Assembly: GCF_014836595.1 (NCBI RefSeq) | Contig: NZ_JACSQO010000001.1 | Location: 682,001-746,000 of the forward strand | Length of the DNA stretch: 64,000 bases | From: Psychrobacillus faecigallinarum | GTDB lineage: Bacteria > Bacillota > Bacilli > Bacillales_A > Planococcaceae | Reading direction: 5' to 3' | Shown here: piece by piece, positions 24,939 to 33,041 of the stretch | Position numbering within the stretch: position 1 is the first letter of the stretch | Layout: each line of letters opens with the position of its first letter | Position numbers and translations under genes: made by a program | The notes under the pieces: model-generated | Database searches by the model: none | The model's input: the letters and a program-made list of their open reading frames with translations, nothing else | Told to the model about the DNA's origin: nothing

Positions 24939-26474
24939 TTATAAATATAAGGACACTCCTGGTCCAATCGGAATTCCGAAAAATGCAAAAACTAACATTA
25001 GAGCTATCCATACGATTAAGAAGATGATCGTATATGGAATCATTAACGACATAAGCGTACCAATACCTGCTTTCTTATCATAAATATGCATAAACGATAA
25101 GATAATCGCAAAATAAGGATTTAGGGGAGTCACCATATTCGTCGAGGATTCCCCGATACGGTAAGCAAGCTGGATAAACGCTGGATGATACCCTAATAGC
25201 ATAAAAATTGGGATAAACACTGGACCAACTAGTGCCCATAATGCCGAACCACTGATGATAAATAAACTTAGAAATGCAACCAAAATAACAAATAATACAA
25301 TGACAAAAATATTCGTCATATTGAGTGCACTCAAAATATCCGCACAATTGACGGCTAACCAAATGGCTATATTAGACCAGTTAAAATAGGCAACAAATTG
25401 AGCAATCATAAAGATTAACACTATGTAACCAGACAAACTACCAATAGCCTCTGTCATAATTTTAGGTACATCAGCTGTGGATTGTATTTTTTTAATAGAA
25501 ACGCCGTATACAATACCAACAGTTACAAAGAACAAGAACAATATAGGAACAATTCCTGACAAAAATGGAGAGCGCAAAAGAGTGCCGTCCTCATTTAAAA
25601 GTGGTGAATTTGGAATCAGCATACCAATAACTACAATGGAAATAAAAATAATGGCAGCAATTAACGTATTACGTAAGCCCTTCTTTTCCAGAGGACTAAT
25701 TTCTTTTGTAAACGCTTGTTGCTCCCCTGTATAAGTACCAAGGCGCGGTTCAACATATTTTTCAGTAATAATAGTACCTACAGCTGCGAGTAAAAACGTA
25801 GAGGCACTCATAAAAAACCAATTATCTAAAGGTGTTACTATTACGTCGGGATTTATTCCCTTAGCAATTTCTGTGGAAATGCCGGAAAGTAATGCATCCG
25901 TACCAGCAATAAGTACATTTGCTGTAAAACCAATGCCGGTACTCGCTACCCCTACAGCTAAACCAGCAAGAGGATGTCTTCCGACCGATAAGAAAACTAA
26001 GGCAGCCAATGGCGGAATTACTACGAAAGCAGCATCTGAAGCAATATTTCCTAAAATACCAATGAAGAATACAGCAAAGGTAATAATTTTTTTAGGTGTG
26101 TTAACAATTGCACGCTTCATAAGCATTTCTAACAAGCCTACTTTTTCAGCTAATCCAATTCCCAACATGATCGTCAGTACTAGACCAAGTGGAGCAAAAC
26201 TAGTAAAATTTGTAAGAGTATTAGCTAGAATAAACTGCAGACCTTCCCCTGACAAAATACTCTTAACTACAACCGTTTCCTGAGTATTCGGATGGATGAC
26301 CTCTGCTTGGAAGAAATTTAAAATCCAAGAAACTATCGTTAATGCAAGAGTTAGATAGAAAAAAAGAATAAATGGGTCTGGTAACTTGTTACCTATCCTT
26401 TCAATCAAAGATAGAAACTTGGAAAACTTGCCGTTCTCATTCACCTCTACACTGTTAGTTGTAATAATAATCAC
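24939..26474 (-). CDS. abgT: AbgT family p-aminobenzoyl-glutamate transporter
   Basis: About 511 residues (E. coli AbgT 508) with 11-13 hydrophobic helices. The N-terminal LIERIGNKLPDPFILFFYL and the C-terminal GESSTNMVTPLNPYFAIIL are AbgT-family signatures. It imports p-aminobenzoyl-glutamate for cleavage by AbgAB; some family members instead export sulfonamides. The start is uncertain: GTG 26474 gives the family length but lies only 2 bases from GAAGG, and the frame extends open to a TTG at 26519 without a ribosome site. First gene of the operon. Confidence 0.86.
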   Translation of the reverse strand: MIIITTNSVEVNENGKFSKFLSLIERIGNKLPDPFILFFYLTLALTIVSWILNFFQAEVIHPNTQETVVVKSILSGEGLQFILANTLTNFTSFAPLGLVLTIMLGIGLAEKVGLLEMLMKRAIVNTPKKIITFAVFFIGILGNIASDAAFVVIPPLAALVFLSVGRHPLAGLAVGVASTGIGFTANVLIAGTDALLSGISTEIAKGINPDVIVTPLDNWFFMSASTFLLAAVGTIITEKYVEPRLGTYTGEQQAFTKEISPLEKKGLRNTLIAAIIFISIVVIGMLIPNSPLLNEDGTLLRSPFLSGIVPILFLFFVTVGIVYGVSIKKIQSTADVPKIMTEAIGSLSGYIVLIFMIAQFVAYFNWSNIAIWLAVNCADILSALNMTNIFVIVLFVILVAFLSLFIISGSALWALVGPVFIPIFMLLGYHPAFIQLAYRIGESSTNMVTPLNPYFAIILSFMHIYDKKAGIGTLMSLMIPYTIIFLIVWIALMLVFAFFGIPIGPGVSLYL

Positions 26475-26581
26475 CCCTTCTGTTATTAAAAGACACTTTT
26501 TGCACCTGTCTTTAAACAATAGGGTAAACTATAATAAAACAAAATTCAACAAATTTTTAGAAAAAGGAGAACATTAAAACA

Positions 26582-27895
26582 ATGGCTCGTATATTAATTT
26601 TTACGACTGAAAACTCACTGGGATGGGTCAAGAAAGTAGAATTTCTTCCGACTGATCCTTGTGAATATATTTTTAGGGTATATGAATCTCTTGAACATTT
26701 AAAAGAGATATTTTTAAAGCAAATTACCTTAGTCGACGGTATTTTATTTAGTGGTCAAATCCCACATTTTTTTGTGAAAGAGCACTTCCCTCAAGTTGAC
26801 ATCCCTATGTTGCATTTTGATGTCACTCCAAATGATTTCTATCGCACATTGACGGAGTATATGTATACTAACAAAGACTTTCAAATGAAAAGATGTTTGA
26901 TTGATTTTTTATATGATGAGAACGATTATTTAGGGGTAAAGGAATGGACAACCGAGGAGGACTTTCCATATATCTTTGGAGCTACTATGCAATCTTATGC
27001 TGATCAGCAAGTGTACGAAAAAATGTCAGAATATCACATAAAGCTATGGCAGGAAAATAAAGTAGATGTATGTATGACTAGACTAAGCCGACTACCTGAC
27101 ATGTTAAAGCCTTACGGAGTTAACCTTATACTAGTTGTTCCATCAGAAAGAAGTATGATTATCCAGATTGAGGCATTACTAAAAGAAATTCAACTTCTAC
27201 AACTAATCGAAAATCAAGTAGTCATTGCCCATTTGGAGTTTACCATCAGCCGCGATAATATCCGAGATTTAGAATACCGCCAAATGTCACTTTATAAGGC
27301 GATATTAGATTTCAGCAGAAAGAATAATATGAAGTTTATCATTCATCAAAGCGCTCTATATTATGAAATTATTACAAACTTTAGCGATTTCAAAATTATT
27401 ACCGGGGAAATGAAACAATGTCAGCTAGTTACTTTTCTAACAACCGAACTACCCTTTGCAGTTAAAATTGGTTGGGGAATTGGTCATTCCATACAGGTTG
27501 CTCAGTTAAACGCAGAAAAGGCATCTCATCTTTGTACAGCAACCGAAACACAATCTTACATATTAACAAAGGAAGCTCATTTGATAGGACCTTTAGGTAA
27601 CGAGGAGCAGATTCTTGTAGACACAAAATACGATTCCAAAATAGAACTATTAAGCGCAAAATTACACACCTCGTCGCTACAAATAAAAAAAATAATAGCC
27701 GTGATGGACAAATTGCAAACTAACATCCTTGCGGCAGAGGATTTAAGCATTCATTTAGGTATTACCGAAAGAGCTGCCAACAGAGTTTTAAAAAAATTAG
27801 AGGAGAGTGGGGCTGCAATTGTTACAACTCAACAGCAAAAGAAGCTGAGAGGGAGACCTAAAAAAGTTTATCAGATCCAGTTGGAAGATATTTAA
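26582..27895 (+). CDS. Divergent transcription regulator of the abg operon (sensor + degenerate GGDEF-like + wHTH)
   Basis: 437 residues, no membrane segment. Residues 1-170 look like a Rossmann-type sensor region. Residues 210-320 have the outline of a degenerate nucleotidyl-cyclase/GGDEF-like domain ending in KIGWGIGHSIQVAQLNAEKA, without the GGDEF motif itself. The C-terminus (365-437) is a winged helix (ITERAANRVLKKLEESG) followed by RGRPKK. It is read away from abgT across about 100 bases. In E. coli this position holds the LysR protein AbgR; here an unrelated protein does the job (inference from position). AAAGGAGA precedes the ATG. Confidence 0.75.
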   Translation: MARILIFTTENSLGWVKKVEFLPTDPCEYIFRVYESLEHLKEIFLKQITLVDGILFSGQIPHFFVKEHFPQVDIPMLHFDVTPNDFYRTLTEYMYTNKDFQMKRCLIDFLYDENDYLGVKEWTTEEDFPYIFGATMQSYADQQVYEKMSEYHIKLWQENKVDVCMTRLSRLPDMLKPYGVNLILVVPSERSMIIQIEALLKEIQLLQLIENQVVIAHLEFTISRDNIRDLEYRQMSLYKAILDFSRKNNMKFIIHQSALYYEIITNFSDFKIITGEMKQCQLVTFLTTELPFAVKIGWGIGHSIQVAQLNAEKASHLCTATETQSYILTKEAHLIGPLGNEEQILVDTKYDSKIELLSAKLHTSSLQIKKIIAVMDKLQTNILAAEDLSIHLGITERAANRVLKKLEESGAAIVTTQQQKKLRGRPKKVYQIQLEDI

Positions 27896-28135
27896 AGACT
27901 GTTTGATCTTAAGATGCGTGTTCCGTCTATGCAATTTTTAAAGCGTGATTAATTATTTCTGCTTTTTAATTTGAAGCTCATACAGCTTTCTAAGTGCTTA
28001 TTTTATCGCTTAATAAAGAAAATAAGTTATTAATATTAGCTGAGAATGCTTCAACATGCTAATACAACTTTCCTATTTTACCTAAAGGGACAAGGCATCG
28101 CAGCAAGACTTTAAAACTATCCTCTATACTTAAGA

Positions 28136-28162
28136 AAAACAGCTGAAAAACTCAGCTGTTTT
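28136..28162. terminator. Bidirectional terminator between regulator and GNAT genes
   Basis: Eleven-base stem AAAACAGCTGA/TCAGCTGTTTT with a 5-base loop and T runs on both strands. The 240 bases to its left (27896-28135) show no gene. Confidence 0.88.
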
Positions 28163-28690
28163 CTATATTTTAATATATGGATTTAAAAGCTTTTTGTACA
28201 TAATAGGTTCTCCGCTTTGTTGAAATGGATAAAAGCCAAGATTTTTAAAATAAACAGGTAAATCGCTAGTATTATCCTTACCTATTTCATCTTCACAGGT
28301 GGTAAGTAAGATCATTTCAACATTTAATAAAACAAGCTGCTCCTCAATCTTCTTATAAAAAACTTGACCAACCCCCTTGCCACTCCAGCTAGCATCAATT
28401 TTTAAAGAATGAAAAATCGCAATAAGTCCAGAGAGTTTATTAATATCGCATAACCTGTCTAAGTTTCGGAGAGAATAGGATAAACTTTTAGATAAACAAT
28501 CTGCTTCACCACAAACTTCTATATAAGAACTCTTTTGCGTATTAAATAAATGTAAGCAAGCCTCTCCGACTTGAATTGGTTCTTCTGTTCCATCCTCATA
28601 TACAATTCCCTGCGCAAGAACATTAATGAGAGAAGTACCTTCCTCCATATTAAGCTGATAATCTATGTACACATTAGCTATATCCATCAT
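28163..28690 (-). CDS. GNAT-like N-acetyltransferase
   Basis: 175 residues. The acetyl-CoA loop is seen in ASWSGKGVGQVFYKKIEEQL (about residues 105-125), and the end YFKNLGFYPFQQSGEPIMYKKL is typical of GNAT proteins. The N-terminal strands are diverged. Substrate unknown. GGGGAG precedes two adjacent ATGs (28690 and 28687); the second has the better spacing. Confidence 0.7.
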   Translation of the reverse strand: MMDIANVYIDYQLNMEEGTSLINVLAQGIVYEDGTEEPIQVGEACLHLFNTQKSSYIEVCGEADCLSKSLSYSLRNLDRLCDINKLSGLIAIFHSLKIDASWSGKGVGQVFYKKIEEQLVLLNVEMILLTTCEDEIGKDNTSDLPVYFKNLGFYPFQQSGEPIMYKKLLNPYIKI

Positions 28691-28818
28691 TTTCTCCCCT
28701 TAGTATTGTGAATAGTTCTTATTTTCTATCTTTATTTATCATAATAGATATTTAGACTTAAAAGTATAGTTATTTTTGACAATAATATGAACTTCAAATT
28801 TTATTGTCTCATAAAAAA

Positions 28819-28847
28819 AGCGACTGCGTATGGAGCCAACAGTCGTT
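28819..28847 (-). terminator. Rho-independent terminator of comK
   Basis: Stem pairing AAGCGACTG with CAGTCGTTT (one G-T pair), T7 on the minus strand, about 55 bases after the comK stop. Confidence 0.8.
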
Positions 28848-28901
28848 TCCTCAAGGAGAAACCCTATATATTTTTTCGTCAAGCAGTCAGCAATCAATAA
28901 G

Positions 28902-29378
28902 TCACCCTTGTAAGTCAGAGTATCTGCCTAATAAGCCAAAAGTATTAATCATCGCGTGCATTCTTTCCTGTTGTTTAATAAGGACGTATTTGGAAGCGGC
29001 AACCTTAACAGTCATTCTGTTATAAAACGTAAGAAGGCATTCTCCTTGTCCTAGCTCCTCTATATGAAACAAGTGATTAAATATCCATATACACTCCAAA
29101 TTATTATAGGACATCGTTGGAAAAGCAGCAATCTTCCCCGGTTCTATTATAATTGGAGTTTTTTGAAAATAACTCATTAACCTTTTAGTTGCCTGTATTC
29201 GACCTTCTAATGTAGAAGCATGACGAAGACAAGCATTTTCTAGCAATTGAACCACTGATAAATTGGATTGAAAGATTCCATGCTTAGTAGTTATTTTGGA
29301 ATTATATCCATTAGTAAAACCTGACTCAAGCATAAGAGTATTCATCGTTATGAACAAAGAATCACAATAAATCAGCAA
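28902..29378 (-). CDS. comK: Competence transcription factor ComK
   Basis: 158 residues. The core CLRHASTLEGRIQATKRL, TPIIIEP, AAFPTMSYNNLECIWIFNH and the C-terminal SKYVLIKQQERMH match the ComK family, at the short end of its size range (B. subtilis 192). ComK activates DNA-uptake and late competence genes by binding A-rich/T-rich boxes. It faces a small sigma factor across about 260 AT-rich bases. A canonical pair of AAAA-N5-TTTT ComK boxes is not obvious there. Confidence 0.86.
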   Translation of the reverse strand: MLIYCDSLFITMNTLMLESGFTNGYNSKITTKHGIFQSNLSVVQLLENACLRHASTLEGRIQATKRLMSYFQKTPIIIEPGKIAAFPTMSYNNLECIWIFNHLFHIEELGQGECLLTFYNRMTVKVAASKYVLIKQQERMHAMINTFGLLGRYSDLQG

Positions 29379-29639
29379 ACTCCCTCCCCAAGTTTCTCCT
29401 TAGTTAAATAATACTAAAACATTTATCTCTTGTATAGTTAAATTATACTGAATAATTGTAATTATTAATATATTATGTAATTTTATATATTTTATTATCT
29501 AATATTAAGTTTTCTTAGTATGTTCTTCACGTTTTCCCAGGCATACTTTAAATTTGGGTGTTCGCTCCTTTTATTTTGACAGGTTATATTGTTGCTACCT
29601 AGGAAAAAACAATCATGCATGATGGAACAGGGATATATA

Positions 29640-30122
29640 GTGAATAATTTTGAACAGGTTCTAGAGAAATATAAACCAATGATTTCTGCCTGCTTAAGAA
29701 GATTAAACATTTATAAAAATCATGATGCATTCAAACAAGCAGCATTTATCGCTCTATGGAGGGCTTGGATAAAATATGACTCTTCGAAAGGAGATTTTAC
29801 TCCATTTGCTTATAGAACCATATATGGAGCAATGCTAGATGAATTAAAAAAAGAAAACCTCATAGAAGAACGATTTCAATTACTAGAACATGACCGGTTG
29901 AGCAATCTGATAGATCATGACCAGCTTTTGCATATAGAAAATGAGCAATTGGCAACCGTGTTAAAAAGACTTCCTTCCCATGAAATAGAATTATTACTAT
30001 GGATATTTGTTGAAGAATTTTCCCTACAGCAAGCTGCAATAAAAGCCGGAATATCTCTTTCCGGTATAAAAAAACGCAAAGAACGGTTGCTAAAAAAATT
30101 GAGGAAGGAGATGAGTAATTAA
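29640..30122 (+). CDS. Small sigma-70 family factor (SigH/ComX-like)
   Basis: About 160 residues. Region 2: KQAAFIALWRAWIKYDSSKGDFTPFAYRTIYGAMLDELKKEN. Region 4: LPSHEIELLLWIFVEEFSLQQAAIKAGISLSGIKKRKERLLKKLRK. Regions 1.1 and 3 are missing, as in the sigma factors that drive competence in other Firmicutes (staphylococcal SigH, streptococcal ComX). GTG 29640 has AGGGA 6 bases upstream and begins at the expected NNFEQVLEKYKP; in-frame ATGs at 29589, 29619 and 29622 have poorer ribosome sites. Pairing with comK suggests a competence role (inference). Confidence 0.78.
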   Translation: MNNFEQVLEKYKPMISACLRRLNIYKNHDAFKQAAFIALWRAWIKYDSSKGDFTPFAYRTIYGAMLDELKKENLIEERFQLLEHDRLSNLIDHDQLLHIENEQLATVLKRLPSHEIELLLWIFVEEFSLQQAAIKAGISLSGIKKRKERLLKKLRKEMSN

Positions 30123-30324
30123 CTGCATCATTACTGGTAAATGAAATCCTCTTAGCGCTTGTGCCACCGTTTGTTTTTATTTTTATAAATTTAGAATAAC
30201 CTAAGAATTTACTGCTTTAAGAACGTTACATTAGTAAATAGCTCCAGCACATATAAATTTTTCTGTGTTTGGTTAACTTTTTAAATGGGTATTATTAGAA
30301 CAAGACCAAGAGGGAGTGATAGGA

Positions 30325-30726
30325 ATGTCAAAAATCGACAAGCAAGCAGTACTCATTGGAGGCATCGCTGCCTTCGCCATTATGTATTTATATAAATTAG
30401 AAAATCGTGAAAAAGCAAAGGTTGCAATGAAAAACACTAAAGCTAAAGTGGAATCTTATAGAGACTCACGAAGACACGCACCTACTCAAATGACAAAAGC
30501 AGGTTTCTCGGATCCTGGAGATCCAGATGATAACCGTATGATTGAAGAAGGTGCAATGACAAGCGTGCAATATTACAATGAAAAAGTACAAGACGGGAAT
30601 GGCAAAAAAGATTTCCCTAAATCACAGAAAAAGAAACAAGCACCAATTACGGAGGAATCTCTGCAGGAAGATAACAATGATTCCCCCGCTAAACAAGAAA
30701 ACACTAAAAGAATGCCACCTAAATAA
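30325..30726 (+). CDS. Small single-pass membrane protein of unknown function
   Basis: 133 residues: one N-terminal transmembrane helix (about 9-27, AVLIGGIAAFAIMYLY) followed by a charged, probably disordered tail rich in Lys, Gln and Glu. This is the general shape of YtxH-like proteins, though no family signature is seen. The start is ATG 30325, with GAGGGAG 8 bases upstream. It ends one base before a very strong terminator. The 193 bases before it contain no gene. Confidence 0.65.
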   Translation: MSKIDKQAVLIGGIAAFAIMYLYKLENREKAKVAMKNTKAKVESYRDSRRHAPTQMTKAGFSDPGDPDDNRMIEEGAMTSVQYYNEKVQDGNGKKDFPKSQKKKQAPITEESLQEDNNDSPAKQENTKRMPPK

Positions 30727-30727
30727 T

Positions 30728-30774
30728 GATGAAAAGCCTGTACTTTGTTATTTGCAAAGTACAGGCTTTTCATC
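30728..30774 (+). terminator. Terminator with a 20-base perfect stem
   Basis: Stem 30728-30747 pairs perfectly with 30755-30774 around a 7-base loop and includes the A/T tracts flanking AGCCTGTACTTTG. Confidence 0.9.
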
Positions 30775-30870
30775 TTAATACCAAATAGATGCGTCTTGTA
30801 AGATTATCTATTAAACTTAAAGGGTAATAACAAAAGTAAACTAATCTAAGCAGGATGGGAGAAATGTAGA

Positions 30871-31695
30871 ATGAACTTTATTACTTTGAACAATGGATTA
30901 ACAATGCCTCAGCTAGGGTTCGGAGTTTGGCAAGTACCTAATGATGAAGCAACTGCAGCTGTCTCCACAGCCCTTGAAGTGGGCTATCGTTCAATTGATA
31001 CTGCAATGATTTACAAAAATGAACATGGTGTAGGAAAAGCTTTAAAGGATTCAGATGTTCCTCGCGAGAAGTTATTTATCACTACAAAGGTCTGGAACAG
31101 CGACCAAGGCTATGATAATACATTACGTGCATTTGATGAGAGTCTTGAACGTTTAGGGCTTGACTATGTGGACTTGTATTTAATTCACTGGCCGACTCCC
31201 CAGTTTGATGAATATGTTGAGACTTATAAAGCTATGGAAAAGCTTTATAAAGAAGGGCGCGTAAAAGCAATTGGTGTATGTAATTTTGAAGTCGAACATT
31301 TAGAGCGTCTATTAAAAGAGTGTGAAATTAAGCCTGTATTGAACCAAATTGAATGCCATCCATACTTAGCGCAAAATGAAATTAAGAATTTCTGCGCCCA
31401 ACATGATATTTTTGTGGAAGCTTGGAGCCCACTTGACCAAGGTGGAGAAGTTTTGCAGGATGAGACTATTCAACAAATTGCAAAATCACATGGCAAATCA
31501 CCTGCACAAATTGTGCTGCGTTGGCATTTACAAAACAATACAATCGTTATTCCTAAATCGGTGACTCCTTCTAGAATAGAAGAGAATTTCCAGGTTTTTG
31601 ATTTTGAGCTGACCAATAATGAAATAGAACTTATTAACAACTTAAATAAGGACCGACGAAAAGGCTCTCATCCAAACGAGATGAATCTTCGTTAA
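30871..31695 (+). CDS. Aldo/keto reductase
   Basis: 274 residues of a TIM-barrel NADPH oxidoreductase. The catalytic tetrad Asp43, Tyr48, Lys73, His106 is intact (SIDTAMIY, TTKVW, LIHWP). The NADP-binding end is IPKSVTPSRIEENFQVFDF. Of the YtbE/YvgN type known to reduce aldehydes such as methylglyoxal. GGGAGAAA before the ATG. Single-gene transcript with its own terminator. Confidence 0.92.
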   Translation: MNFITLNNGLTMPQLGFGVWQVPNDEATAAVSTALEVGYRSIDTAMIYKNEHGVGKALKDSDVPREKLFITTKVWNSDQGYDNTLRAFDESLERLGLDYVDLYLIHWPTPQFDEYVETYKAMEKLYKEGRVKAIGVCNFEVEHLERLLKECEIKPVLNQIECHPYLAQNEIKNFCAQHDIFVEAWSPLDQGGEVLQDETIQQIAKSHGKSPAQIVLRWHLQNNTIVIPKSVTPSRIEENFQVFDFELTNNEIELINNLNKDRRKGSHPNEMNLR

Positions 31696-31710
31696 TACAT
31701 GCCATAAAAA

Positions 31711-31745
31711 ACCCCACATCCTTGACTTATTGGATGTGGGTTTTT
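31711..31745. terminator. Terminator after the aldo/keto reductase
   Basis: Stem ACCCCACATCC/GGATGTGGGT, T5 on the plus strand and an A run allowing use from the minus side. Confidence 0.85.
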
Positions 31746-31783
31746 CTAATGTAATTTAAGCCTTGAATTTGCTCTAAGTAGCT

Positions 31784-32440
31784 TTATAATAATTCACTAT
31801 TTGCCAGGATCTCTATCCCATTTAACGCCTGAGTTGCTAATCGATCTGCCTCGGTATTTTCTTTACGGGGAATTAGCTCGTATGTGGGATCAATTCCTAG
31901 TTTCTTCATTTTCGCCTCGATACGATCTGCCCATCCTGAAAGACTTGGCTCAATCACGGACCACTCTCCACTCAATTGGTTAATGACCACTTGGGAATCC
32001 CCAATAAATGTCACAGGTATATGGTGAACACCTAGTATATCTAGCTCTTGTAAGCACATATTGAGTGCTGCATACTCTGCTTCATTATTTGATATTAAAT
32101 GCTCGGATGGCGCATTGCTTCGAAGTCTATAGAATTTTCCGTTTTGTTCATAATAGATAACACATCCCATGCCTGACATCTTTGTTTGTATGTCAAAACC
32201 CCCATCAAAAAATACACGTACATTGTGTGGCTCGGTTTCGATACTTTTAAGATAGCTTTTTAACTCCTTCATCATCCATGAACTATCATACTGATCGATG
32301 AAATCTAGATGTTTTACCCTGCCAGTTTTCTGTATATCCTCCGCCATGAGAAGCGCCTGAGCAACAGGCATTTCATCTGAGCGAAAAAATGTTTCTGCTC
32401 CTCTAGGCGTAGTATAGGTCCATTCTATACGAATTTTCAT
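31784..32440 (-). CDS. RNase H-like protein (YpeP type)
   Basis: 218 residues. An N-terminal ~65-residue extension precedes an RNase HI fold with the DEDD active site complete: Asp79 (FFDGGFD), Glu120 (NNEAEYAAL), Asp148 (IGDSQVVINQL), Asp199 (ENTEADRLA). It should cleave RNA in RNA-DNA hybrids, though related Bacillus proteins show weak or no activity. GAGGAGG before ATG 32440. Confidence 0.87.
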   Translation of the reverse strand: MKIRIEWTYTTPRGAETFFRSDEMPVAQALLMAEDIQKTGRVKHLDFIDQYDSSWMMKELKSYLKSIETEPHNVRVFFDGGFDIQTKMSGMGCVIYYEQNGKFYRLRSNAPSEHLISNNEAEYAALNMCLQELDILGVHHIPVTFIGDSQVVINQLSGEWSVIEPSLSGWADRIEAKMKKLGIDPTYELIPRKENTEADRLATQALNGIEILANSELL

Positions 32441-32581
32441 CTCTAGCTCCTCCTCACATTTTGTTGCTACTTACGGAATATTTTCTAATAGTTTACCCTT
32501 TTTCCAACACTTTATGTTACTAATCTATAGACTTCCGGAAAAAGCAATAAAATCCAATTAAGATGAGGCTGTCCTTCGCTA

Positions 32582-32618
32582 AAATAGTCGTTCATGGTTT
32601 GTCCATGAACGACTATTT
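32582..32618 (-). terminator. Terminator with a 16-base perfect stem
   Basis: AAATAGTCGTTCATGG and its exact complement around a 5-base loop, 8 bases after the stop of the small gene at 32627. Confidence 0.88.
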
Positions 32619-32626
32619 GCTTGTTC

Positions 32627-32869
32627 TTAGTTATTAAGCCGTGGTTTAACGTAACCATATCGATGAAATGAAACTTCTCCTGCAATTTCTATGTAAGTTT
32701 TTGCTTGATTCGGCGAACAATAGAGAGCTCCGTTTTCAATAATGGGCTCCGTTTCATCCAAATGATTATAGTCCATGACAATTAGGATATTCTCGTAATC
32801 CTCCTGTAATTTTTTAATCATGTACTCCGTAAAGGATGTTTTACCTAGAATAACATTTACCTTTAGCAC
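32627..32869 (-). CDS. Small protein of unknown function
   Basis: 80 residues, soluble, no recognised motif. It starts VNVILGKTSFTEYMIKKLQ, which has a look of an N-terminal strand-helix unit. Start GTG 32869 has AAAGGGTGA just upstream; a TTG at 32887 precedes that ribosome site. Own terminator directly after the stop supports a real gene. Confidence 0.6.
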   Translation of the reverse strand: MLKVNVILGKTSFTEYMIKKLQEDYENILIVMDYNHLDETEPIIENGALYCSPNQAKTYIEIAGEVSFHRYGYVKPRLNN

Positions 32870-33041
32870 TTTATCACCCTTTTTCAATATTAGATATTGC
32901 TACTTTATATTCTATAGAAAGGATACTAAAAAAAATGTCGAAACCGGTCAGAAACCCAATAAATATTTTTTAATAATTTTTCCTAGACAAAACTATCCTC
33001 TGCTTTAATAAAATTCCCCGGGAAATATGTCGAGGAATAGC

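Noticed and set aside
29379..29639. ComK boxes in the comK/sigma intergenic region
   Set aside because: The region is AT-rich, but no pair of AAAA-N5-TTTT boxes with proper spacing could be identified by eye.
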